A stretch of 64,000 nucleotides of DNA, taken from positions 1-64,000 of the forward strand of contig JAFYPA010000064.1 in NCBI GenBank assembly GCA_017560085.1, given 5' to 3'. The notes under the pieces are model-generated. The model was not told the origin of the DNA and did not search any database. It saw nothing but the letters and a program-made list of their open reading frames with translations. The translations under genes were made by a program, and so were the position numbers. Source of the stretch: Clostridia bacterium (GTDB lineage Bacteria; Bacillota; Clostridia; Oscillospirales; CAG-382). Shown one piece after another: positions 57,815 to 64,000 of the stretch; position 1 is the stretch's first letter; each line of letters begins with the position of its first letter.

Positions 57815-59041
57815 ATGAAAAGAGTTGTTATAACAGGCCTCGGATGTGTAACTCCCGTGGGAAATACGGTTGAGGCATTCTGGGACAGCCTGAAAAACGG
57901 CGTTTGCGGAATTGACATTATAGAAGGCATTGACACGAGTGACCTCAAGGTGAAAATTGCGGCTCAGGTCAAGAATTACGATGCTTCCCTATATATGGAA
58001 AAGTCCGAAATCAGAAGAAGCGACAAGTTCGTTCAGTTTGCAATCGGTGCGGCTTCTCAGGCTGTTGCGGACAGCGGAATCAAGGATAATGTTGACAGCG
58101 AAAGATTTGGTGTTTACTTCGGCTCGGGTATCGGTGGCTTTGAGACCTTCGTTTCCGAATGCGACACGATGCGTGAAAAGGGTGCGGGCAGAGTTTCTCC
58201 CCTCTTTATCCCCAAAATGATTTCAAATATCGGTGCGGGCAACATTGCGATAAAGTTCGGTGCAAAGGGTCCTTGTGTAAGCGTTACTACAGCCTGTGCT
58301 ACGGGTACTACCGCAATCGGTGAGGCACTTCGTACAATCAGAGGCGGATATGCGGATGCGATTATTGCGGGCGGTGTTGATGCTTCCGTTGCTCCCCTTG
58401 CTATAGCGGGCTTTACAAACTGCACGGCACTTACGGAAAATCCCGATCCCAAGAGTGCATGCTGTCCCTTTGACAAGAGACGCTCAGGCTTTATTATGGG
58501 CGAGGGGGCGGGTGCGCTCATTCTGGAGGAATACGAGCACGCAAAGGCAAGAGGTGCGAAGATTTATGCAGAGGTTGTAGGCTACGGCTCTACCTGTGAT
58601 GCCTTCCACGTAACCGCACCCGACTCCGAGGCTGTACAGTCCGCAAGAGCTATTTCCGACTGCTATGCGGAATGCGGTGAGGTTGATGCGACAAGGATTT
58701 ACATAAACGCACACGGCACAAGCACACCTCTCAACGACAAGACGGAAACAAAGGCAATCAAGAGAGTATTCGGCGAAAAGGCGTATGACATACACATCAG
58801 CTCCACAAAGTCTATGACGGGACACCTTCTCGGTGCGGCGGGTGCTGTTGAGGCAATTGCTTCCATTCTCGCACTTCGTGAGGGTATTGTTCCTCCCACA
58901 ATCGGATACAGTGAGCCCGACGAGGAATGCGATCTTAACTACACTCCCAACAAGGCTGTCAAGACGGAAATCGAGCTTGCGATGTCCACATCCCTCGGCT
59001 TCGGCGGTCACAATGCCTGCGTTGGCTTTAAGAAAATCTGA
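57815..59041 (+). CDS. fabF: Beta-ketoacyl-ACP synthase II
   Basis: 408 residues from the ATG at 57815 (MKRVVITGLGCVTPVG; GAAAGGAA upstream). The active-site Cys lies in VTTACATGTTAIGEA near residue 165, and the two His in YINAHGTSTPLND and KSMTGHLLGAAGAVEA. It elongates acyl-ACP by two carbons. In streptococci accB comes next; here fabZ follows after 15 bases with no accB between. Confidence 0.97.
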   Translation: MKRVVITGLGCVTPVGNTVEAFWDSLKNGVCGIDIIEGIDTSDLKVKIAAQVKNYDASLYMEKSEIRRSDKFVQFAIGAASQAVADSGIKDNVDSERFGVYFGSGIGGFETFVSECDTMREKGAGRVSPLFIPKMISNIGAGNIAIKFGAKGPCVSVTTACATGTTAIGEALRTIRGGYADAIIAGGVDASVAPLAIAGFTNCTALTENPDPKSACCPFDKRRSGFIMGEGAGALILEEYEHAKARGAKIYAEVVGYGSTCDAFHVTAPDSEAVQSARAISDCYAECGEVDATRIYINAHGTSTPLNDKTETKAIKRVFGEKAYDIHISSTKSMTGHLLGAAGAVEAIASILALREGIVPPTIGYSEPDEECDLNYTPNKAVKTEIELAMSTSLGFGGHNACVGFKKI

Positions 59042-59056
59042 TTTCGGAGACACATA

Positions 59057-59476
59057 ATGAACAAAGAAGAATTAAAGAGCATCCTCCCCCACAGAGACAA
59101 TATGCTTCTTCTTGACGAGGCTGAGCTTCGTGACGGAGTTGCTTACGGCAGGCTTCACATCACGGGCGATGAATGGTTTCTCAAGGGGCATTTTCCCGGT
59201 GAGCCTATTGTTCCCGGCGTTATACAGTGCGAAATTCTCGCGCAGACGGTGAGCGTTTCTCTCGGTGAGAAAATGGCGGACGACAGTCTCCCCTTCTTCA
59301 CGGGACTCGACAAGGTCAAGTTCAAGAATCCCGTAAGGCCCGGTGACACATTTGAAACAAAGTGCGAAATCACCCGTGTTATGGAGCCCTTCTATTTTGC
59401 AAAGGGTACGGGCTCGGTTAACGGCAGGACCTGCGTCACGGCTGAATTTTCCTTTGCAATAACTAAAAAGAAATAA
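59057..59476 (+). CDS. fabZ: 3-hydroxyacyl-ACP dehydratase
   Basis: 139 residues, hot-dog fold. The catalytic His is in LKGHFPGEPIVPGVIQCE near residue 50 and the Glu in the CEILAQT part of that motif, both conserved. The N-terminal ILPHRDNMLLLDEA is typical. It dehydrates hydroxyacyl-ACP for reduction by FabK. The ribosome site is CGGAGA. The next gene is accD; accC, usually here, is absent. Confidence 0.96.
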   Translation: MNKEELKSILPHRDNMLLLDEAELRDGVAYGRLHITGDEWFLKGHFPGEPIVPGVIQCEILAQTVSVSLGEKMADDSLPFFTGLDKVKFKNPVRPGDTFETKCEITRVMEPFYFAKGTGSVNGRTCVTAEFSFAITKKK

Positions 59477-59509
59477 TCCTTCCTCACAAAACGAAAAGGA
59501 GATACACAT

Positions 59510-60331
59510 ATGGATTTACTCAAGCACCTTGGCTTCGGCAAGGATAAAGAAAAGGAGCAGGCTCACGACGGAATAAAGATAGTCTGCAAGAAGTGCGGAG
59601 CGGAAACGGAGCTTTCCGTAATGACGGCACAGAGCTATGTTTGCTCCTGCGGTGAATATCAGAGAATGCCCGCCCGTGCGAGAATCAATTCGGTTGTCGA
59701 CAAGGACAGCTTTTCCGAAATGTACGGCGAGCTCACAAGCGAAAACGTAATAGAATTCCCCGACTACGAGGAAAAGCTTGAAAAGGCCAAAAAGGCTTCG
59801 GGACTTTCCGAGGCGGTTGTATGCGGAAAATGTACAATCGGAGGAAACGAATGTGCAATCTTCGTTATGGATTCAAGCTTTATGATGGGCAGTATGGGCA
59901 CGGTTGTAGGAGAAAAGCTTACGAGAATTTTCGAATATGCAACAAAGAACAATCTTCCCGTGGTCGGCTTCTGTACCTCGGGCGGTGCAAGAATGCAGGA
60001 GGGAATACTCTCCCTTATGCAGATGGCGAAGGTCAGCGGTGCGGTCAAGCGTCACAGTGAGGGCGGAAATCTTTATATTGCCGTTCTTACAGACCCCACA
60101 ACGGGCGGTGTTACCGCAAGCTTTGCAATGCAGGGCGATATTATCATAGCGGAGCCCAGGGCTCTTATCGGCTTTGCGGGTCAGAGAGTTATCGAGCAGA
60201 CAACCGGCGAAAAGCTCCCCGAGGGCTTCCAGAGAGCGGAGTTTATGCTTCAGCACGGCTTTATCGACCTTATTGAGGAAAGAGGCAGGATGCAGTACAC
60301 TCTTTCAAAGCTTCTTTCAATTCACTCATAA
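59510..60331 (+). CDS. accD: Acetyl-CoA carboxylase carboxyltransferase beta subunit
   Basis: 273 residues. The N-terminal zinc ribbon has CKKC near residues 24-27, but the second pair is VCSCGEY, Cys-x-Cys instead of the usual Cys-x2-Cys. The crotonase-fold core has [20 protein letters not shown], with the Gly-rich oxyanion segments, and [20 protein letters not shown]. It transfers CO2 from biotin to acetyl-CoA together with AccA. AAAGGAGA is upstream and accA follows after 30 bases. Confidence 0.95.
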   Translation: MDLLKHLGFGKDKEKEQAHDGIKIVCKKCGAETELSVMTAQSYVCSCGEYQRMPARARINSVVDKDSFSEMYGELTSENVIEFPDYEEKLEKAKKASGLSEAVVCGKCTIGGNECAIFVMDSSFMMGSMGTVVGEKLTRIFEYATKNNLPVVGFCTSGGARMQEGILSLMQMAKVSGAVKRHSEGGNLYIAVLTDPTTGGVTASFAMQGDIIIAEPRALIGFAGQRVIEQTTGEKLPEGFQRAEFMLQHGFIDLIEERGRMQYTLSKLLSIHS

Positions 60332-60361
60332 AGAGTCCGAACCGAAATCAAGGAGGCAAAT

Positions 60362-61153
60362 ATGGAAAATAACAAGAACATAACCGCCTACGAAAGAGTT
60401 CAGGCGGCTCGCTCGGGTAAAAGACCCATGGGCGGATATTACATAGACAGAATGGTGGATGACTTTGTTGAGCTTCACGGTGACAGACGCTACGGTGACG
60501 ACGGTGCTATCGTTGGCGGTGTCGGCTTTATCGGCGGGAAGCCCGTAACGGTTATCGCAATGGAGCGCGGAGACGAGATCACCGACAGAATGAGAAGACA
60601 CTTCGGATGTCCCTCCCCCGAGGGCTACAGAAAGGCTCTTCGTCTTATGAAGGAAGCTGAAAAGTTCAACCGTCCCATTGTGTGCTTCATCGGAAGCTCG
60701 GGAGCATATCCCGGAATCGAAGCGGAGGAAAGAGGTCAGGGCGAGGCTATTGCCGAGAATCTTTTCGAGATGATGGGCATAAAGGTACCGATTATTTCGG
60801 TTGTTGTAGGCGAAGGCGGAAGTGGTGGTGCACTTGCGCTGGGTGTCGGTGACACGGTTATTATGCTTGAAAATGCGGTTTACTCGGTTATTTCTCCCGA
60901 GGGCTGTGCGAGCATTCTCTGGAAGGATTCGGCAAAGGCGGCGGATGCTGCCGAGGTACTCAAGCTTACCTCAAGGGATCTTCTCGGCTTCGGCGTTATT
61001 GAAAAAATAATCGAGGAAGAAAACAGAAGTGCCGCTGAGATTTGCTCCGAGCTTAAAAAGACAATTCTTGCCGAGCTTTCCGAAAAGTGTGCTATGTCGG
61101 AAAAGGAGCTTCTTGACAAGCGTTACCACAAATTCAGAAAAATAGGTGCATAA
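60362..61153 (+). CDS. accA: Acetyl-CoA carboxylase carboxyltransferase alpha subunit
   Basis: 263 residues. ITAYERVQAARSGKRPMGGY and DDFVELHGDRRYGDDGAIVG open the domain; GSSGAYPGIEAEERGQGEAI and VVVGEGGSGGALALGVGD form the active-site loops, and SPEGCASILWKD is diagnostic for AccA. It forms the carboxyltransferase with AccD. It is the last gene of the operon, with a strong terminator seven bases after the stop. The biotin carrier and biotin carboxylase are not encoded in the window. Confidence 0.96.
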   Translation: MENNKNITAYERVQAARSGKRPMGGYYIDRMVDDFVELHGDRRYGDDGAIVGGVGFIGGKPVTVIAMERGDEITDRMRRHFGCPSPEGYRKALRLMKEAEKFNRPIVCFIGSSGAYPGIEAEERGQGEAIAENLFEMMGIKVPIISVVVGEGGSGGALALGVGDTVIMLENAVYSVISPEGCASILWKDSAKAADAAEVLKLTSRDLLGFGVIEKIIEEENRSAAEICSELKKTILAELSEKCAMSEKELLDKRYHKFRKIGA

Positions 61154-61159
61154 AAGCAC

Positions 61160-61188
61160 TCCCGAGGGCTTGAATCCTCGGGATTTTT
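61160..61188 (+). terminator. Terminator of the fab/acc operon
   Basis: TCCCGAGG pairs with CCTCGGGA around gcttgaat, then TTTTTCATTTTT. Confidence 0.9.
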
Positions 61189-61198
61189 CATTTTTGTA

Positions 61199-61227
61199 TT
61201 GACATTACTCCTGCGGTATACTATAAT
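61199..61227 (+). promoter_or_regulatory. Promoter of the AraC/CBS unit
   Basis: TTGACA, 17 bases, TATAAT. Confidence 0.88.
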
Positions 61228-61261
61228 AAAATAAAGAACGCAAAGTGAGGTGACGGTTATA

Positions 61262-62113
61262 ATGGGTGAAAAGAAAATATTTCTGACAAACAAGGAGCAT
61301 ATTATAACAGGTGTCGGTGCGGATATGCGCTTCAACAAGTCCAAGCACGAATACCCGCTTCACGACCACGAATTCCACGAGTTTGTGCTTGTCACCGACG
61401 GCTGTGCCAATCACTACATCAACGGCAAGGTTATGCCGATGAGCACGGGATGTCTTTATTTTATAAGAAACACAGACACTCACACCTATTCGGATTTTGT
61501 CGGTGAGCTGTTCGAATATTACACTCTGCTTTTCGAGACGGAGGTAATAGAGGAAATGCGGAAATTCCTCGGAGAAAATCTCATTGATAAGCGGTACTTC
61601 TCTTCCCCGCTTCCGCCCGAGGTGCATCTTGACAAGGCGGAAACGGAAATGCTTGCGGGAAAGCTGTCCTCCGTTTTTCTCTGTATGCACGATGACACGG
61701 AGAAATTCAGGACGGAGTCAAGGCTTCTTGTAATTGAGCTGTTCTCGAGGTATTTTTCAAAAAAAGCGGGCTCTGACAGTGAAATTCCCCTGTGGCTTGA
61801 GTATGCATACGAAAAAATGCAGAATCCTATGAACTTTACCAAGGGCAGTGAACGCTTCTTTGAAATATGCGGAAGACGCCGTGAGCACTGTACAAGAATG
61901 CTCAAGAAGCACTACGGTGTCACCCCCAACGAATATATATCCGACCTTCGTATGAAGTACGCCGCGAGCCTTTTATCCTCGGGAGACCTTACCGTTTCGG
62001 AAATTGCCTGCGAGTGCGGATACAACAGTATACCTCATTTTTACGGTATCTTTCAGGCAAAATTCGGTATAAGTCCGGGCGAATACAAGAGTGAAAAAAG
62101 CAGACAGATATAA
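61262..62113 (+). CDS. AraC family transcriptional regulator
   Basis: 283 residues from the ATG at 61262 (GAGGTG nine bases upstream). The N-terminal cupin (YPLHDHEFHEFVLVTDGCAN, MSTGCLYFIRNTDTHTY) is followed by a helical linker and the C-terminal double helix-turn-helix (FFEICGRRREHCTRMLKKHY, and LTVSEIACECGYNSIPHFYG) ending PGEYKSEKS. It precedes the CBS-domain gene by 26 bases in the same direction. The ligand and targets are unknown; no glycan enzyme is adjacent on this side except the hydrolase at the window end. Confidence 0.9.
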   Translation: MGEKKIFLTNKEHIITGVGADMRFNKSKHEYPLHDHEFHEFVLVTDGCANHYINGKVMPMSTGCLYFIRNTDTHTYSDFVGELFEYYTLLFETEVIEEMRKFLGENLIDKRYFSSPLPPEVHLDKAETEMLAGKLSSVFLCMHDDTEKFRTESRLLVIELFSRYFSKKAGSDSEIPLWLEYAYEKMQNPMNFTKGSERFFEICGRRREHCTRMLKKHYGVTPNEYISDLRMKYAASLLSSGDLTVSEIACECGYNSIPHFYGIFQAKFGISPGEYKSEKSRQI

Positions 62114-62139
62114 AATCAAAATTCAAAAGGAAGTAAAAA

Positions 62140-62841
62140 ATGACTACAACAGACATCTTTCTTGACAAATACAGAGAGCTTGAGGTGGCGGTAAGATACG
62201 CATACAAGCTCGGCAAATACGAATCGGCGGTGTCCTTTCTGAAAAAGCAGAAGGCATTTGAAAAATACAGTGCGGATATTGACTATATTTCCGACATAAG
62301 AAACCTTCTTTCACACAACAGAAAAATCATAGGCGAATATGCGGTACAGCCCTCGGAGCAGGTACTTCATTTTATGGATGCGCTTATAAATGCGGTAAAC
62401 GGCAGAAAGCGCTGCCGTGATGTTGCGATAAAGGTTGACAAGATACTCAAGAAAAACCTCAGCGGCAAGGTTTCCGACACTATGAAGATAATGAACGCCC
62501 GCAATTTCAGCCATGTTCCGATTGTGGATAACCGCCGTGTTATAGGAGTTTTCAGCAGAAATTCCATCTTCTCCTTCGTTGCAGACAACGGATTTGACGC
62601 ACTTTCAAAAAATCCCGCTCTCACATTTAACGACATAAAGGACTATCTGAAGCTTGACGGCAGAGAAAGAGAAGAATATCTGTTTATCAAGAACACCCTG
62701 TTTCTTGACGAGCTTGAGGACCTGCTTGACGAAATGAGCAAGAAAGGCAGAAAGGTTGGTCTTATTTTCCTCACCAAAAACGGCTCAAGAGAGGATTCCA
62801 TTATGGGAATGCTTACCCCTTGGGCGGCAAGAAAAAGCTAA
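62140..62841 (+). CDS. CBS-domain protein
   Basis: 233 residues. The N-terminal helical region (LEVAVRYAYKLGKYESAVSF, NLLSHNRKIIGEYAV) looks like a HEPN-like or DUF4145-like helical bundle. Residues about 105-225 form a CBS pair with the typical MKIMNARNFSHVPIVDNRRVI and IGVFSRNSIF, the second repeat being less clear. CBS domains bind adenosyl nucleotides; the partner activity is not evident. The ribosome site is AAAAGGAAG. It may be co-transcribed with the AraC gene. A terminator follows. Confidence 0.8.
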   Translation: MTTTDIFLDKYRELEVAVRYAYKLGKYESAVSFLKKQKAFEKYSADIDYISDIRNLLSHNRKIIGEYAVQPSEQVLHFMDALINAVNGRKRCRDVAIKVDKILKKNLSGKVSDTMKIMNARNFSHVPIVDNRRVIGVFSRNSIFSFVADNGFDALSKNPALTFNDIKDYLKLDGREREEYLFIKNTLFLDELEDLLDEMSKKGRKVGLIFLTKNGSREDSIMGMLTPWAARKS

Positions 62842-62847
62842 AAAAAC

Positions 62848-62884
62848 GCCTTGACGAGATTAAACTTCTCGCCAAGGCAATTTT
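62848..62884 (+). terminator. Terminator of the CBS gene
   Basis: GCCTTG-a-CGAG pairs with CTCG-c-CAAGGC around a nine-base loop, followed by TTTTAATT. Confidence 0.8.
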
Positions 62885-62909
62885 AATTATTAAAATTTCA
62901 ACTTCCTAA

Positions 62910-62937
62910 TTGTGCATTGTGCATTGTGAATTGTGCA
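62910..62937. repeat. Heptamer tandem repeat TTGTGCA x 4
   Basis: Units at 62910, 62917, 62924 (TTGTGAA) and 62931, ending against the stop codon of the serine hydrolase. Its complement (TGCACAA) resembles the ATGCATA repeat at 48857. Confidence 0.8.
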
Positions 62938-64000
62938 TTAAATTCCAAGGTCCTCACAAAGCTTCACTCTTATCTGATGTCTGATTCCCGCTGTGGGAGA
63001 GTTGAGAAGATGCTTTGCAAGGAATACGCAAAGTCCCTTTTGTCTGTCGATGGAAAGTGATGCCGCTGCCGCTCCGCCCCAGCCGAATTCGGTTACCTTT
63101 GTTTTGTCCTTTGATGTACGAACACCGAGACCATAGGTCATAACATCGTTTTCTCCCGAATATGTAGGCTGCTGCTTGGGAGTGAGCTGAGGTGAGTTCA
63201 TCATTTCGAGTGTCTGAGGCTTTAAAATCTTACAGGTACGCATACCCTCGAGGAATCTCATATAGTCCTCTACGGTTGAGCAGGCGCCTGCACCTCCGCT
63301 GTCGTATTCGCATCCGAGTCTGTAGCCCTGAATCTTTTTGCCTACGTTTACCGCCATCTGCTTTTCGGTATTGTAATGATACTGTGAAGCAAAGAGGGAG
63401 TCGTCAAACTTGTCTCTGTTGAAGCTTGTGTGCTCCATTCCGAGGACATCGAAGATGTTCTTCTTTACATAGTCCTCAAAGCGTTCCTCGGCAAGCACCT
63501 CAACGAGGGCGGCTATTACGTCGTGCGCAAGGCTGTACTGATACTTGTCACCGGGATGATATATGAGCGGATCCTTTGCGAGGTACTTTATTGTTTCTAC
63601 CGTCGGGCATCTGCCGTTTGTTTTCTGTCTTGCTTCCTCAAGTCCCGGGGAATGAAGGTCATAGGAGAAGCCTGCTGTCATTGTGAAGAGGTTGCGGATT
63701 TTGATTTTTGTCTTTGCGGGAACAATGCTTCCGTCCGCTTCCTTTACGGTCATATCCTTAAATTCGGGAATGTAATTCCAGAGCTCGTCGTCAAGCTCGA
63801 ATTTTCCCTTTTCGAAAAGCTGAAGAGCCGCCGCACAGGTGATTACCTTTGAGCAGGAATAGATATTGTACATTTCGTTGCCCTTGACGGGAGTCTTTGT
63901 TTCAAGGTCGGAGTAGCCGTTCATATAACGGAATACCTCTTTGCCGTTGAGATATGCGATACAGTCGCATCCGGGAACGCCCATTTCAAGGAAGCTGTCC
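62938..64000 (-). CDS. Serine hydrolase of the class C beta-lactamase/esterase family, N-terminus beyond the window
   Basis: At least 354 residues, open to the window edge. The Met at 63984 is not taken as the start because the frame continues upstream as DSFLEMGVPG, matching the usual family sequence before the first strand. The nucleophile motif Ser-x-x-Lys is SCSK in NIYSCSKVITCAA, the YSL of YQYSLAHDVIAAL replaces Tyr-x-Asn, and the third motif region reads FGWGGAAAASLSID. The family includes esterases, D-amino-acid amidases and PBP-like proteins; a cytoplasmic esterase is likely, but the N-terminus is needed to judge export. Confidence 0.88.
   Translation of the reverse strand, partial: DSFLEMGVPGCDCIAYLNGKEVFRYMNGYSDLETKTPVKGNEMYNIYSCSKVITCAAALQLFEKGKFELDDELWNYIPEFKDMTVKEADGSIVPAKTKIKIRNLFTMTAGFSYDLHSPGLEEARQKTNGRCPTVETIKYLAKDPLIYHPGDKYQYSLAHDVIAALVEVLAEERFEDYVKKNIFDVLGMEHTSFNRDKFDDSLFASQYHYNTEKQMAVNVGKKIQGYRLGCEYDSGGAGACSTVEDYMRFLEGMRTCKILKPQTLEMMNSPQLTPKQQPTYSGENDVMTYGLGVRTSKDKTKVTEFGWGGAAAASLSIDRQKGLCVFLAKHLLNSPTAGIRHQIRVKLCEDLGI

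Noticed and set aside
63984-64000. Met at 63984 as start of the serine hydrolase
   Set aside because: The frame stays open to the window edge and the preceding residues match the usual family N-terminal region.

Overview
The window looks like a chromosomal segment of an uncultured anaerobic, probably gut-dwelling Clostridia bacterium (Oscillospiraceae/Ruminococcaceae-like). The grounds are strong GGAGG ribosome sites, textbook TTGACA-17-TATAAT promoters, a fatty-acid operon in the Firmicutes order with FabK, a glycyl-radical enzyme and its activase type, a dockerin-like protein, many glycan-handling genes each next to an AraC/IclR/DeoR regulator, and moderate G+C. No rRNA, CRISPR array, prophage or intact transposase was seen. 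The species assignment is inference.

Layout. 1-9.4 kb: sugar-utilisation genes (OFA-type MFS transporter cut by the window edge, two AraC regulators, TIM-barrel isomerase, SGNH esterase, GH127 arabinofuranosidase, an unassigned protein, a beta-helix GH110-like enzyme). 9.4-13.2 kb: a hairpin-rich element resembling a TnpB right end, then a DeoR regulator divergent from a PMM-like HAD phosphatase, a glycerol-1-phosphate dehydrogenase and a GDPD. 13.3-16.3 kb: a lectin-M23 peptidase, an orphan glycyl-radical activase and two tRNA-Ser genes. 16.3-17.65 kb: an AT-rich islet with a DUF1835/DUF3658 gene, a possible pseudoknot and a mini-hairpin array. 17.6-24.3 kb: two paralogous secreted/anchored proteins of unknown function with an ABC-2 exporter. 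24.4-26.5 kb: Gfo/Idh oxidoreductase plus isomerase. 27.2-35.9 kb: a 1671-residue pseudo-helicase overlapping an mreB, then tsaB, hpt, a second GDPD and mscL.

36-46 kb: LRR/dockerin secreted protein, GH2 enzyme divergent from an IclR regulator, an XRE-ADP-ribosylglycohydrolase fusion and a heterodimeric ABC exporter. 46.2-50 kb: cysE, an Rrf2 regulator, nifS, a nifU-like scaffold and an acetyltransferase, that is cysteine and Fe-S cluster supply. 50-52.7 kb: an IclR regulator overlapping a short glycyl-radical enzyme. 52.9-61.2 kb: a TetR regulator and fabH-acpP-fabK-fabD-fabG-fabF-fabZ-accD-accA, with four copies of one palindrome in front of the TetR gene and of fabH. 61.2-64 kb: an AraC regulator, a CBS protein and a serine hydrolase that runs off the window.

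The most notable points are the helicase/transglutaminase/nuclease-like giant whose catalytic motifs look eroded and which is translationally coupled to mreB; the self-contained TetR-operator control of fatty-acid synthesis with accB and accC missing from their usual slots; the unlinked glycyl-radical enzyme and activase; and several structured non-coding elements.
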